Of a DNA stretch of 64,000 nt, positions 1 through 8,818 are shown piece after piece. The notes beneath the pieces are model-generated. The model made no database searches, was not told the origin of the DNA, and saw only the letters and a program-made list of their open reading frames with translations. Made by a program: the position numbers and the translations under genes. How positions within the stretch are numbered: the stretch's first letter is position 1; each line of letters begins with the position of its first letter. The stretch is from Spirosoma aerolatum (GTDB lineage: Bacteria > Bacteroidota > Bacteroidia > Cytophagales > Spirosomataceae), in contig NZ_CP020104.1 in assembly GCF_002056795.1 (NCBI RefSeq), positions 3,545,001 through 3,609,000 on the forward strand, in the 5' to 3' direction.

Positions 1-91
1 GGAATAGGGGAAATACAGTTACAAATGAATTACCGTTGTCTTCATTTTAGTTGGATAGAAGAATACCATAGAAAGGCTAGTAGTATAGGTA

Positions 92-1192
92 TTATTGACA
101 ACCTTTAGCCTCTAGAATTATTTTATTATCTACTTCTTTATAAGTAGCTTCGAGGGCGGTACAAATCAATTCCAGTTTTTCCATTAACGGTTCATCCGAT
201 AAATGCGCCGTTAATTTGCAATTAGCCAGCTTATTGTAATCAAAAATGATATCAATATTGTATGCTTTTTCAAGTTCAGAAAGGACGACTGTAGCAGGGG
301 CTTCATCAAAATTAAAGGTAAGCTTTTGAATGGGTAACCTGAGTTGTCCCGGGTTTATAGGGATAGGTTTATTGATGATAAAGTCACTCCCATTTACTTG
401 TACTCGTTCATTTGCTTTTAGTACTAGTCCGGTAAGGGAATTATCGGTAAGTTTTTTAGACTTGTTGGGGTCATGTTGTAAAAAAACGGCAACTTTCCCC
501 GTTTTAACGATAACCTCCATGTCGGCATTCGAGTGCTGACTTTTAATGAAAAAACTCGTCCCTAAAACTTTGGTAACTAATTCATTAGCGTAGACAAAGA
601 AAGGCTTTTCAGGGTTTTTCTGGACCTCAAAAAAGGCTTCACCTGATAAAATAACTTCGCGTTTTGATTGATTATATCGCTTTGGGGAATAACAGATTTT
701 ACTGTTCGGTTGAAGGATAACAGAACTCTTGTCCGGTAAATTTATAAGAATAGGTAACGGAGTAACGTTGACTTTTTCGTAGATTTCACCTGTTGCGTTT
801 TTTGTTAACTTAACAAGTTTTTCATACGTAACTGCTTTTGGTTTAGTCAATTGGTTCCAGCTGAACCAGCCAGCTACCAAAATAACCACTGCTGCGGATA
901 GCCACTGGCCAATTCTGTAGAAATCAAATGAGTTAATGGAGGCAGTAGAAGAGTTTACAATACTGATTTCGCTAAACGGATTTTCAATAGTTTGTTGAAC
1001 TTTTGAAAATCCGGATTCTACATCAAAAACATATTGTGGATGCAGCTGTTCCCATTCATCCAGATACTGATAGTATACTTCTTTATTTTGTGGATTTACA
1101 AGCCATTCTTCAACCATTTTTCGCTGAATGAATGAGCTTTTTCCATCAAAATAATCGAACAGGATTTTTTTTGTTAATGATGTATTATCCAT
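92..1192 (-). CDS. FecR family anti-sigma factor
   Basis: Inner-membrane anti-sigma regulator expected to hold or activate the ECF sigma factor encoded just upstream (1233-1901). The N-terminal about 95 residues are cytoplasmic. A single membrane segment (WLSAAVVILVAGWFSW) lies near residue 100, followed by a periplasmic FecR domain (LSGEAFFEVQKNPEKPF) and a C-terminal DUF4974-like domain (FDEAPATVVLSELEKAYNI), which in this family meets TonB-dependent transducers. The frame can be extended to a TTG at 1207, but the ATG at 1192 (MDNTSLTKK) is a better start. In such loci a SusC/SusD pair usually follows; it would lie left of base 1 and cannot be seen. Family assignment is firm; the regulated substrate is unknown. 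Confidence 0.93.
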   Translation of the reverse strand: MDNTSLTKKILFDYFDGKSSFIQRKMVEEWLVNPQNKEVYYQYLDEWEQLHPQYVFDVESGFSKVQQTIENPFSEISIVNSSTASINSFDFYRIGQWLSAAVVILVAGWFSWNQLTKPKAVTYEKLVKLTKNATGEIYEKVNVTPLPILINLPDKSSVILQPNSKICYSPKRYNQSKREVILSGEAFFEVQKNPEKPFFVYANELVTKVLGTSFFIKSQHSNADMEVIVKTGKVAVFLQHDPNKSKKLTDNSLTGLVLKANERVQVNGSDFIINKPIPINPGQLRLPIQKLTFNFDEAPATVVLSELEKAYNIDIIFDYNKLANCKLTAHLSDEPLMEKLELICTALEATYKEVDNKIILEAKGCQ

Positions 1193-1232
1193 AACTATTG
1201 TTATCAAAATCGCTTTATTACCGTGTTATATA

Positions 1233-1901
1233 TTAACTGCAATAGAACAGGAAAATAGATAATAAATAGTGAGCTTTAAGTTCTTCTCTGATTTTAGCTA
1301 ATGCCCTGCTAATAAGCCGCTCTACGGCACTTATAGTTATTCCCATTTCAGTGGCAACCTCTGCATATTTTTTACCCTCCAGCCGATTTAATTGAAAGGC
1401 TTTTTTTGCCTGCTGTGGTAAACCCTGAATGGCTATATCCAGCTTTTGACTTAATTCATGAAATTGAGTGATTTCATCAGGCCGTAAAACAGTTGTATTG
1501 TTAACATCCTGAAAGTCGATGGTACTGCTTTCGAAGGCAACATTTCGGCTTAGTTCAACTTTCAGACAATTGTGCGCCCGATTCCTGACTGATATGTATA
1601 AGTAAGCCCGATACGACATAGTAATCTGTTCGTAGGCTTTATTCTTCCAAAAGTTTGTAAATACCTCGGCTACAATGTCTTCAGCTAGTTCTTTTGAATA
1701 CACATAGCGGATGGCATGGTTACAGAGATTGGTGTAGTATTTACGAAAGAGCAGCTCGAAGCCTTCCCTTGGCGACTGGTCAAAGCAATTCTTTATAAAA
1801 TATTCGTCCGAAACAACTTTCGTATCTGGTGAATCCTTCGATACCCGAACGTAGTGTTTTCCAATAGCAAAATCATCGCTTTCCTGATTCGCCTGTATCA
1901 T
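1233..1901 (-). CDS. RNA polymerase ECF sigma factor (sigma-70 family)
   Basis: Extracytoplasmic-function sigma factor, 222 residues. Region 2 is visible near residues 45-110 (FELLFRKYYTNLCNHAIRY, then ELAEDIVAEVFTNFWKN) and region 4 near 150-210 (LPQQAKKAFQLNRLEGKKYAEVATEMGITISAVE), with the usual helix-turn-helix. It is separated by about 40 bases from the fecR-like gene downstream, so the two are probably co-transcribed. The N-terminal extension of about 40 residues before region 2 is longer than in most ECF factors. The C-terminus is hydrophobic (LLSIFLFYCS), which is slightly odd and may be a neutral extension. Expected to direct transcription of a TonB-dependent uptake system not in view. 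Confidence 0.92.
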   Translation of the reverse strand: MIQANQESDDFAIGKHYVRVSKDSPDTKVVSDEYFIKNCFDQSPREGFELLFRKYYTNLCNHAIRYVYSKELAEDIVAEVFTNFWKNKAYEQITMSYRAYLYISVRNRAHNCLKVELSRNVAFESSTIDFQDVNNTTVLRPDEITQFHELSQKLDIAIQGLPQQAKKAFQLNRLEGKKYAEVATEMGITISAVERLISRALAKIREELKAHYLLSIFLFYCS

Positions 1902-2341
1902 GAGTTAGTGGGTAGGCTCAATGGTCAATACTGGTTTACTGGTTCGGGCAACTGTGCATTCGGCAAGGTTATTCACCCGAAGAGTTAGGTGCCAGGGTAA
2001 GATAGAATACGGTTTAAAATATTCTAATTCAAAGACAAAGTTTTATTATTTCACCCCACACTCTGAGTGAATATTTTTTATTTTTTAGAAAGGTATCTGC
2101 TTGAAGGGCGCATTTCTGGCCATCTGCAATCAGTGAAAATCAATACAATTCACGTATCGCTGATGCGGAGGTTTGGACTTGATCAGGAAAAGATTTTTTC
2201 CTGTGTGCAGCAAAAGGGCTCGGGAAAGCCGATAATTTGTATCTGAACAGCTTGTTTTAAGCTTCGGTGAATCTCTAGCTTGTAATTCCTTATCGATTGT
2301 CAGGACGATGCGCGTCTGTGTAGAGTTGCGGACTAATACGT
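1902..2341. other. Intergenic region, no gene recognised
   Basis: About 440 bases between the sigma-factor start and the 3' end of the response regulator at 2342. No convincing open frame is present. A small hairpin (CAGGAAAA at 2184-2191 with TTTTCCTG at 2196-2203) is the only clear structure. It probably contains the promoter for the sigma gene, but no confident Bacteroidota -33/-7 pair could be picked. Confidence 0.5.
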
Positions 2342-2767
2342 TTATGAGGTAGGCAATGTATTGACCTCATACCAATAAGATTTTAACATGTCGATATACG
2401 TTTTCCAATCGTCGAGGTTAGAAGGCTTGGTTGTAAAGGCAGTTGCGCCATCAGCATACGATTGCCAGACATGTTGCTGATTTTCTGAATTCGTAAGCAT
2501 AATGATCGGAACCTGACCATCGAAACGTGTACGCAACTCTGGTAAAATAGTAAAGCCATCTGCATCGCTGCTCAGGGCAATGTCTAACAGAATCAACCTG
2601 GGACGCTTACCAGGATTTGTATTTAAGTAATCGAAAGTACTTGATGGAGAAGCAGTACAGATAAAAGTTGCCTCTGGAAAATGGCGTTCTGCGAGCCGTT
2701 TTAATAGCTCAAAAGTTAGTTGATCATCCTCGACAACTAATACATCAAATGATTGTTGAGTAAGCAT
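2342..2767 (-). CDS. Single-domain response regulator (CheY/Rcp1-like)
   Basis: Stand-alone receiver domain of 141 residues with no output domain. The acidic pocket is seen in VLVVEDDQ, the phospho-acceptor Asp in LILLDIAL, the switch Thr in IMLTNSE and the conserved Lys in TTKPSN. The ATG at 2767 is chosen over an upstream start at 2809 because AGGAAG lies just before it. The tail (SYWYEVNTLP) resembles that of the next regulator (QYWWETVHLP), so the two are probably paralogues. No histidine kinase is adjacent, so the partner kinase is elsewhere. Such proteins usually relay phosphate to or from bacteriophytochromes or hybrid kinases; the signal here is unknown. Confidence 0.9.
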   Translation of the reverse strand: MLTQQSFDVLVVEDDQLTFELLKRLAERHFPEATFICTASPSSTFDYLNTNPGKRPRLILLDIALSSDADGFTILPELRTRFDGQVPIIMLTNSENQQHVWQSYADGATAFTTKPSNLDDWKTYIDMLKSYWYEVNTLPTS

Positions 2768-2873
2768 GATTTCTTCCTGTTTAAAGGATAACGAGGAAAC
2801 GATAAACAAAATTAAAAAGTTTATTCATTTAAGTGAAACATTCTTGTCGTGGTCGTCAGCCGGATAGTTAAGG

Positions 2874-3356
2874 CTATAGCCTGTAATTAACGTTGGGTAA
2901 ATGCACCGTTTCCCACCAGTATTGACGAAGATGAGCGAAAACCTTGGACCATAGTTGTGGGTTTTGTGGTTTAATCATATAGGCTGATGCCCCTGCCTGA
3001 TAGGCAGCCTGTATATCAGTTCTGGCTCCTGATCCACTGAATATGACCACCGGAATCGAACTAATGGTAGCTTCCATAGATTTAATCTGCTGGAGCAAAT
3101 GAAGCCCATCATACCGGGTAGGTAAGCATAAATCGAGCATAATCAATTTCGGAAGATCCCATTCCTGCGTACTCCATTGGTTGATTTGCCGTAACGCATC
3201 TTCGGCCGTGGCAACATGCTGGAAAGCTATTTCAGGCAACGAAGACCTGAGGGCCTGTTGAATCAGTTCCCAATGGTCATTATTGCTTTCAATAACCAGA
3301 AGTTTGGCATTATTAAAATTAGTAGTGAGATGGAGTTGGCCCTGAGCAGGTTTCAT
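2874..3356 (-). CDS. Single-domain response regulator, degenerate acidic pocket
   Basis: Receiver-domain protein of 160 residues. The phospho-acceptor Asp (LIMLDLCLP), the switch Ser (VIFSGSGA) and the Lys (YMIKPQN) are present. The N-terminal acidic pair is altered: the strand reads LLVIESNNDHWEL where EDD is usual, so Mg binding may be weaker or use the later Asp. It sits about 105 bases upstream of the regulator at 2342, same strand, and shares the YWxExxxLP tail. The two may form a relay pair or heterodimer, which is inference. No DNA-binding domain is present. Confidence 0.87.
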   Translation of the reverse strand: MKPAQGQLHLTTNFNNAKLLVIESNNDHWELIQQALRSSLPEIAFQHVATAEDALRQINQWSTQEWDLPKLIMLDLCLPTRYDGLHLLQQIKSMEATISSIPVVIFSGSGARTDIQAAYQAGASAYMIKPQNPQLWSKVFAHLRQYWWETVHLPNVNYRL

Positions 3357-3464
3357 AACGGCTAAAAACTGGTAACAACCAAGTAACTGAATGAATAATA
3401 AGTTGGTTATCAGTTTTTTTGTGGCAGGGGCTGATACTGGAATGTTTTAGGTATCGGTAGAAAA

Positions 3465-3504
3465 ATGAGCGCCTGTTTTTACATATGTAAAAACAGGCGC
3501 TCAT
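3465..3504. repeat. Perfect 40-base palindrome
   Basis: Two 20-base arms with no spacer, starting ATGAGCGCCTG and centred on ACATATGT, perfectly self-complementary. It lies in the 281-base gap between the 3' end of the sugar dehydrogenase gene (3638, minus) and the start of the response regulator (3356, minus). It may be a terminator stem, a dimeric regulator site or a dispersed hairpin. No T-run follows directly. Confidence 0.85.
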
Positions 3505-3536
3505 CAATTGACCCGCCATGATGAATTGTCATGATT

Positions 3537-3567
3537 GTTGTAAAACCAGCCTTTCTGGTTTTACAAC
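3537..3567 (-). terminator. Hairpin downstream of sugar dehydrogenase gene
   Basis: A 13-base perfect stem (GTTGTAAAACCAG with its complement at 3555-3567) around a 5-base loop, about 70 bases beyond the stop of the gene ending at 3638. The position suggests termination on the minus strand, but there is no strong U-tract. Confidence 0.55.
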
Positions 3568-3637
3568 GAGGTCTGGGGAGAAACAGCAGTTAAAAATACT
3601 CAGACAGCACCACAACGGCACTGCCTGGACAATAGAA

Positions 3638-6421
3638 TTAATTAAAAAGCTGAACTGTAATCGGTACAAACAATGGTAGTTTCCCCGCTTTTTCATTCTT
3701 AAAAACAAAGTATACGTCATGCATACCGCTCACCGGGGAAAGTGTTGCTTTAGCCATACTGGGCTTAAAAGCATCGTTGATGTTTTTGGCCTCAGTTGTT
3801 GTAGGTAGAATCTCTTCTGTTTGACCTGTCAGTGGTCCGGTTGGTGAATCCATGTGTACCTCAATCCGGCCCCCCACTGCATTCAACCCCTGCTTGGGAG
3901 CCGCCACCGAAAATTCCATAGACTTGATACCCGTCAGGTCGAGCTGCTTAAACTGCACGTACGTATCCGATGCCATGACAATAACCAAGGGCATTTGCCC
4001 CATTTTGTAAAGCATGGTTCCTTTCGATTGCCTATCGCTAAGCCCCATTGACAGTAATGGATTTCTTAGAATGCGTATCTGCTCAGCCGATTGAGCGGGC
4101 AGGCCATTGGCTCCTTTATCTTTGTAAGAGGCCTGTAATACCAGATTTCCTTTCTGAGTCTTATCGGGAGTAAGGGTTCCTTTGGTTGGAAGTGATGGTG
4201 CAACGGTGGGCTTTTCAGAAAGAGTTAGAATATATTTCACGATCTCGCCTGCAGCCGAAGAGCTGAGTTGCGGATGAGCCGTCATAATGGCGTCTCCCCA
4301 AACACCGCCACCACCTTTTATGATTTTGTTCGACAGGCTGGCCACCGCAGTTGCATCACCTTTGTAGCGCTTAGCCACTTCGACAAATGCCGGACCAACG
4401 GATTTTTTATCAACAAAATGGCAGGACTTACAATCACTTTTTTCCATCAGCGTTTTGCCTGTTCCCAGGTAAGTAGCTTCTGAGAATTTGTGTCCGGCGG
4501 CTTCACTAGAATTACCTGACGAAGCGGTTTCATCTTGATAAGTAGCCCGGACCAATACCTGTCTGGGCTGAATTTTACCCGCCGACAGGCTTCCGTCTTC
4601 TTTGTCGCTAACATTCACCTGATAGGCAATTGGCTCACCGGGAAAATAAAAACTCTTGTTGCCTCGTATCAGATCAAGCGTTACAACCGGTGGCTGATTG
4701 CCAGCTACAAGCGCTACTTCCCGTGAGTCACTCAGTCCTTTATCGTCCTTAACTGTCAGAACAGCTTTGTATTGACCTGGTTTCTGGAAGGTAAACGAGG
4801 GATTTGGGCCATTCAGCACCGTAGGCTGACCACCTGCTTTCGCGTAGATTTTCCATTGATAGGTTAGGGCATCATTATCAAAATCTTTAGTGCCTTCTGA
4901 TGAAAAGGCCACGTTCATAGGCACCGCTCCGGCTGTCTGGCTGGCCGATGCCTGAACCATTGGTTTGCGGTTGCCAGCATTATACTCAATCCGTACCAGC
5001 CGCGAATCGTCGTTTTGCACAAACCAGCCCGTTCCATACTCCAAAACATACAAATCGCCATTTGGGCCAAAGCCCATGTCGATAGGATGGCTGAAGGGCA
5101 TAGTTGGTAAAAAGCGTTCGACATGAATCATGTCACCTTTGTCGTTGAAACTGGCCGACAGGATCAGGTCACGCATCCATTCGAAGAGGAACACTTTCCC
5201 GTTGTAATAATCGGGAAAAGGGCGTTTCGCGTTTTTAAAGTCCTCGGTGTAATACGCTGGACCAGCCATAGCACTTCGACCACCTGTGCCCATTACAGGA
5301 AATTTCTTACTTTCAGCGGCTGGATAAAAAATCATGGCAGGCTGAGCCGGTGGCAATTCATGCAAGCCCGTATTGTTGGGGGAGTTGTTGATGGGGTGGC
5401 CCGGATTGAATTTCTCACCTTTTTTGCCGGTGGCAAAATCGACATCATTGTAGGCTTTGTTATCACCAACGAAGTAAGGCCAGCCAAAATTTCCCGGTTT
5501 GCGAGCCTGGTTGTATTCGTCTTCGGCGGTTGGTCCAACACCGGCTGAATCGGCCCCGGCATCAGGGCCTACATCGCCCCAGTAGAGATACCCCGTGTGC
5601 TTATCTACCGAAATACGATAGGGGTTACGATGCCCCATGGTATAAATTTCAGGACGGGTTTTGGGCGTTCCTTTAGGAAACAGGTTGCCTTCTGGAATGG
5701 TATAGGAGCCGTCTGCTTCAGGATGGATACGGAGAATTTTACCCCGTAGGTCATTTGTATTGCCCGACGATTTCTGTGCATCCCAGGGGGCTCGGCCTTC
5801 CCGCTCATCAATGGGTGCATACAAGGTAGCGCGTGGGCTGGTATTATCGCCGGTTGAGAGGTAGAGATTACCAGCTCGATCCCAGTCAATTGAGCCGCCG
5901 GTATGACAGCACTGTTCACGCTGGGTAGCCACCTCCAGCATCACTTTTTTTGTGGAGAGTACCAGTTCATCACCCCTCAGTTCATAGCGAGTCAGGATAT
6001 TTCGGGGAGCGCCTGGATCCGAATAGTACAGATAAACCCAGTGATTTTGGGCAAAATTCGGGTCAATGTTAATCCCAAGCAGGCCATCTTCTGCCTCTGT
6101 TTCGTTGCCTTCTTTGTCTTTATATTTAGTACTGACCGGGATGGTTGTAATGGTTTTTAGCTGTTTGGTTACCGGTGAATATAGGCGTACGGCACCATGT
6201 CGTTCGACAAGCAGCACCCGTTCATCGGGTAAGATCGTCATTTCGAGCGGTTCATTAAGCTTTTCGGCAAGCACAACCTTCGTAAAGCGATTTTCTTCAG
6301 GTCGGGGCTGGTCGCCGGAGTCCTGAATGGGCCTTGCGGAGTAAGACCATAAGCCCATAGCTAACCCGGAGAGCAGCAAAGCAGGTCGGTACGATGGACG
6401 GGGGAAATGGAAGAGTTGCAT
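3638..6421 (-). CDS. PQQ-dependent sugar dehydrogenase fused to PKD, cytochrome c and C-terminal carbohydrate-binding-like domains
   Basis: Large secreted oxidoreductase, 927 residues. The N-terminus is signal-like (PALLLSGLAMGLWSYSA). Residues about 45-480 are a six-bladed propeller of the glucose/sorbosone dehydrogenase type (VLLVERHGAVRLY, HTGGSIDWDRAGNLYLSTGD, TMGHRNPYRISVD, GNFGWPYFVGDN). A PKD domain follows near 490-570 (TKDFDNDALTYQWKI, PGQYKAVLTVKDDKG). A class I cytochrome c domain near 650-745 has the haem motif CKSCH near residue 663 and a distal Met in AIMTAHPQ. The last about 130 residues resemble a CBM6-like sandwich. Electrons from sugar oxidation probably pass to the attached haem and a periplasmic acceptor. 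Substrate and cofactor are inferred from family. Confidence 0.9.
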   Translation of the reverse strand: MQLFHFPRPSYRPALLLSGLAMGLWSYSARPIQDSGDQPRPEENRFTKVVLAEKLNEPLEMTILPDERVLLVERHGAVRLYSPVTKQLKTITTIPVSTKYKDKEGNETEAEDGLLGINIDPNFAQNHWVYLYYSDPGAPRNILTRYELRGDELVLSTKKVMLEVATQREQCCHTGGSIDWDRAGNLYLSTGDNTSPRATLYAPIDEREGRAPWDAQKSSGNTNDLRGKILRIHPEADGSYTIPEGNLFPKGTPKTRPEIYTMGHRNPYRISVDKHTGYLYWGDVGPDAGADSAGVGPTAEDEYNQARKPGNFGWPYFVGDNKAYNDVDFATGKKGEKFNPGHPINNSPNNTGLHELPPAQPAMIFYPAAESKKFPVMGTGGRSAMAGPAYYTEDFKNAKRPFPDYYNGKVFLFEWMRDLILSASFNDKGDMIHVERFLPTMPFSHPIDMGFGPNGDLYVLEYGTGWFVQNDDSRLVRIEYNAGNRKPMVQASASQTAGAVPMNVAFSSEGTKDFDNDALTYQWKIYAKAGGQPTVLNGPNPSFTFQKPGQYKAVLTVKDDKGLSDSREVALVAGNQPPVVTLDLIRGNKSFYFPGEPIAYQVNVSDKEDGSLSAGKIQPRQVLVRATYQDETASSGNSSEAAGHKFSEATYLGTGKTLMEKSDCKSCHFVDKKSVGPAFVEVAKRYKGDATAVASLSNKIIKGGGGVWGDAIMTAHPQLSSSAAGEIVKYILTLSEKPTVAPSLPTKGTLTPDKTQKGNLVLQASYKDKGANGLPAQSAEQIRILRNPLLSMGLSDRQSKGTMLYKMGQMPLVIVMASDTYVQFKQLDLTGIKSMEFSVAAPKQGLNAVGGRIEVHMDSPTGPLTGQTEEILPTTTEAKNINDAFKPSMAKATLSPVSGMHDVYFVFKNEKAGKLPLFVPITVQLFN

Positions 6422-6564
6422 TAGGTTGGCGATTACTAAATGGTCTACGCATGCAATACTACTCTTTTTTATGTGTAAAATTTACACAATGAATGCTTTT
6501 TCCCGAAGTATTTCAAAGTTTTGACACCCCAGCCCCTGCCGATTTTCTCAGTCTTCGTTTGGTA

Positions 6565-6594
6565 ACCGCACTTTTTTACCTGTGGAAGTGCGGT
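6565..6594. promoter_or_regulatory. Inverted repeat in a divergent promoter region
   Basis: ACCGCACTT at 6565-6573 is matched by AAGTGCGGT at 6586-6594, with GGT/ACC continuing outside. It lies between divergent genes starting at 6421 (minus) and 6671 (plus), so it could be an operator or a leader hairpin for either. Confidence 0.4.
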
Positions 6595-6670
6595 ATAACC
6601 AAAATTTAAAAATGATCATTTTCTTTACTAACTTAGGATCAGTATACTACACACTATTATTTCCCTGATT

Positions 6671-7357
6671 GTGAACTGGTGGATTGTTTACCAAATCGGG
6701 CTAACCCTTGCCCAATTCAATAGCCCGCCTGAAGGCTATCAACTGAGTGATGAAGTCTTTTTTGCTAAGCCAATTGCGCAAAAGATAATTGCTTTAGAAC
6801 ACCCGGATACTGCTTTGCTGAATCTGGCCCTGTTCCAGGCAACCAATGAAGCGCGTCGGTTGGCAGGTTTGCCCGTTTTTCGGTACGATCGGTCGCTCTA
6901 TCAGGCTGCCCGCAATCATGCCGAATCTATGATGCGTAATGACTATACCAGTCATGAAGATCTTTACAATCTGGAAACCATGACGTTGCTTAAGCGCATC
7001 CAAAAACAAACAAATCGATTTGGTTGGATGGCTGAAAATATTGGCCTGTATCAGACGATTGATACCCCCGAATGGTATGGTGTTCGTTTTAATAGACAGA
7101 CTCGACGATACGAATATGTTGCCAGCGATACGAAAAAAGTATATCAGCCTTACAGTTATGCCAGCTATGCCCGATATGCTGTACAACAATGGTTGGAATC
7201 GCCCCATCACCGGGCCAACCTTCTAAATCCAGCGTTTACGCATGTTGGTTGTGCAGCACTCTTATCAGGACAGCCCTATGAGCAACGTAGAGCGCCTTTT
7301 GGCCGATTAGTGCAGAATTTCGGGGCTGAGCGAGGCCATGCACAGGCTCTTCGATGA
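6671..7357 (+). CDS. CAP/SCP-domain (YkwD-like) secreted protein
   Basis: CAP-superfamily protein of 228 residues. The domain starts near residue 55 (ATNEARRLAGLPVFRYD) and includes the usual helices and histidines (LYQAARNHAESMMRN, DYTSHED, WMAENIGLY, WLESPHHRANLLNPAFTHVGCA). The His and Glu residues typical of the CAP cavity are present. The start is a GTG; the first about 15 residues are only weakly hydrophobic, so secretion is likely from family but the signal peptide is not strong. Bacterial members have no settled biochemical role. It stands alone and is followed by a terminator-like hairpin. Confidence 0.88.
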   Translation: MNWWIVYQIGLTLAQFNSPPEGYQLSDEVFFAKPIAQKIIALEHPDTALLNLALFQATNEARRLAGLPVFRYDRSLYQAARNHAESMMRNDYTSHEDLYNLETMTLLKRIQKQTNRFGWMAENIGLYQTIDTPEWYGVRFNRQTRRYEYVASDTKKVYQPYSYASYARYAVQQWLESPHHRANLLNPAFTHVGCAALLSGQPYEQRRAPFGRLVQNFGAERGHAQALR

Positions 7358-7597
7358 ATGGCTTTTTGACGCTATAAAGCAGATGTTTTCAAATAGCTGA
7401 ACTCAGTACAGTACCCACATGGGCTGTAGTCTTGAAAATGTACTATAAGTTACTACTTCAAGCTAAAATTTGCGTACACTTTTCGGATTTATTCATCGAA
7501 AATGCCTACTTTGGTGGTTGACGTATGGGTATCCACTCCCAATGATAGAGTGAGGACTGCGAATGCAGTGTTGTCATAAAAGTGGGTAATTCATAAA

Positions 7598-7625
7598 GTC
7601 CGGCTACAATGTGGCCGGTTTTTTT
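7598..7625 (+). terminator. Rho-independent terminator
   Basis: CCGGC and GCCGG pair around a short loop and are followed by a run of seven T residues, reading plus. It lies 240 bases after the CAP gene and just before the convergent gene ending at 7628. Confidence 0.6.
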
Positions 7626-7627
7626 GT

Positions 7628-7942
7628 TTAGTTCAGTACGATTTGATGCCTTTTAGTATGCTGAGTGATTAATGGTACCAGCTCCTGCCAGAAATCAAAC
7701 AAAAACCAGTGCAGATGAATATAGGGCTCATCTAATGTTTGGAATCTGGCAATCATCAATCGATTAGTTTCTGAATTTGCTCTGTTCATGATTAGAAAGA
7801 GACTATAATAAATTGCCTGAAGTTCGGCCCTGCTAAATTCGTGCCCGTATGGACGAGGGAAAACGTCAGGAAACATGTTATTGTTAGCTACTAAGGTTTT
7901 TATATACTGTTTTAATAGCTCTAAACCAGGATAAACAGCCAT
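7628..7942 (-). CDS. Hypothetical protein, 104 residues
   Basis: Not recognised. The sequence is soluble and helix-rich (LELLKQYIKTLVANNNMFPD, AELQAIYYSLFLIMNRANSE) with an aromatic stretch (YIHLHWFLFDFWQELVPL). No signal peptide, metal motif or DNA-binding motif is visible. Amino-acid composition is protein-like and the spacing from the convergent terminator is tidy, which supports a real gene. No neighbour suggests a role; about 290 bases upstream to 8236 hold nothing recognisable. Confidence 0.55.
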   Translation of the reverse strand: MAVYPGLELLKQYIKTLVANNNMFPDVFPRPYGHEFSRAELQAIYYSLFLIMNRANSETNRLMIARFQTLDEPYIHLHWFLFDFWQELVPLITQHTKRHQIVLN

Positions 7943-8236
7943 ACGTGGTTGGTTACGGTAGAAATTTCGATAAAAAATACTTCAGTATTTAGTGTCAAAA
8001 AATATATACTCGGCTACTTATGAATATAGTATGGATGGTCGAAAATAGGAATATAATAATGCAACAGAGGCTGCATTATGTCAAAATTAAGCATGATTTA
8101 GAATTAAGCTAAGGAATCTGCCGATTTCTATGAACTTCTGGTAAATAATTTTCTATGTCAAAAGGAAAAAGAAAGTCATGTCGTTAGTCGAATTAGCAGG
8201 TAAATGTCTGTAGAGCAGCGACAATAGCAGTTATGT

Positions 8237-8446
8237 TTAGCCTTTTAACAAACCCTCGTCTTTTAGAACTGGAAGAAATACGGCTTGTACTTTTTTACTA
8301 AGTGGCGACCAAAGTGCATCGGCTGGAACTTGTTCCTCCGTTATAATTGTCCACCCTTTACCATTATTGCGTTGGTAATAGATACCGTCAATGCGTAAAA
8401 AAAGATGCGTATTCGATTGAAAAAACAAGTCCTGATTGGGTTCCAT
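8237..8446 (-). CDS. Small hypothetical protein, 69 residues
   Basis: Not recognised. Contains a compact beta-like stretch (LFLRIDGIYYQRNNGKGWTII) followed by an amphipathic helix (LSKKVQAVFLPVLKDEG). No signal sequence or catalytic motif is seen. The open frame has natural composition, but coding status rests only on that. Confidence 0.45.
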   Translation of the reverse strand: MEPNQDLFFQSNTHLFLRIDGIYYQRNNGKGWTIITEEQVPADALWSPLSKKVQAVFLPVLKDEGLLKG

Positions 8447-8818
8447 TGGTATTGATGATATGGGTTAGATTAAGCGTTGTATGTGCTGAAAGGTAAATAG
8501 AAAAATAACACACATACACAATGAATTTAATTGCATTGTTAACTAATAACCAATGTGTTACGCCGAATAATTGATTGTACGGTACCTGTGGTAAGATAGG
8601 GTTAAAAGCCGTTACAACAAACGGGTAGGTAAACATCTCCAACTACTGAACCAACGCATTGGCAGAACAGTAATCAGCAACTTCCGCATCAATCGCTGAA
8701 ATAGCAGAAAATGGAAACGGTGTATGAAGGATGAGTAGGAAATCAACGACCGCTAACCGCCGGTGGGGGCTATAGAGAAGGATACATGAGCGTCATAAAT
8801 CGTTTGAATAAAGCCGTT
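8447..8818. other. Intergenic region, no gene recognised
   Basis: About 370 bases between the small hypothetical gene and the 3' end of recG. A minus-strand open frame partly covers it (8388-8642) but overlaps the 69-residue gene and looks like translated noncoding sequence. No strong hairpin or repeat was found. Confidence 0.5.

Noticed and set aside
1..91. Possible gene start at the left edge
   Set aside because: No open frame with convincing composition; likely spacer before a gene outside the window.
5123..5548. Long plus-strand frame opposite the sugar dehydrogenase (141 codons)
   Set aside because: Antisense shadow of a well-conserved gene; no homology features of its own.
8388..8642. 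Minus-strand open frame of 84 codons upstream of the small gene at 8237
   Set aside because: Overlaps the 69-residue gene in another frame and has no recognisable domain; composition looks like translated A/T-rich spacer.
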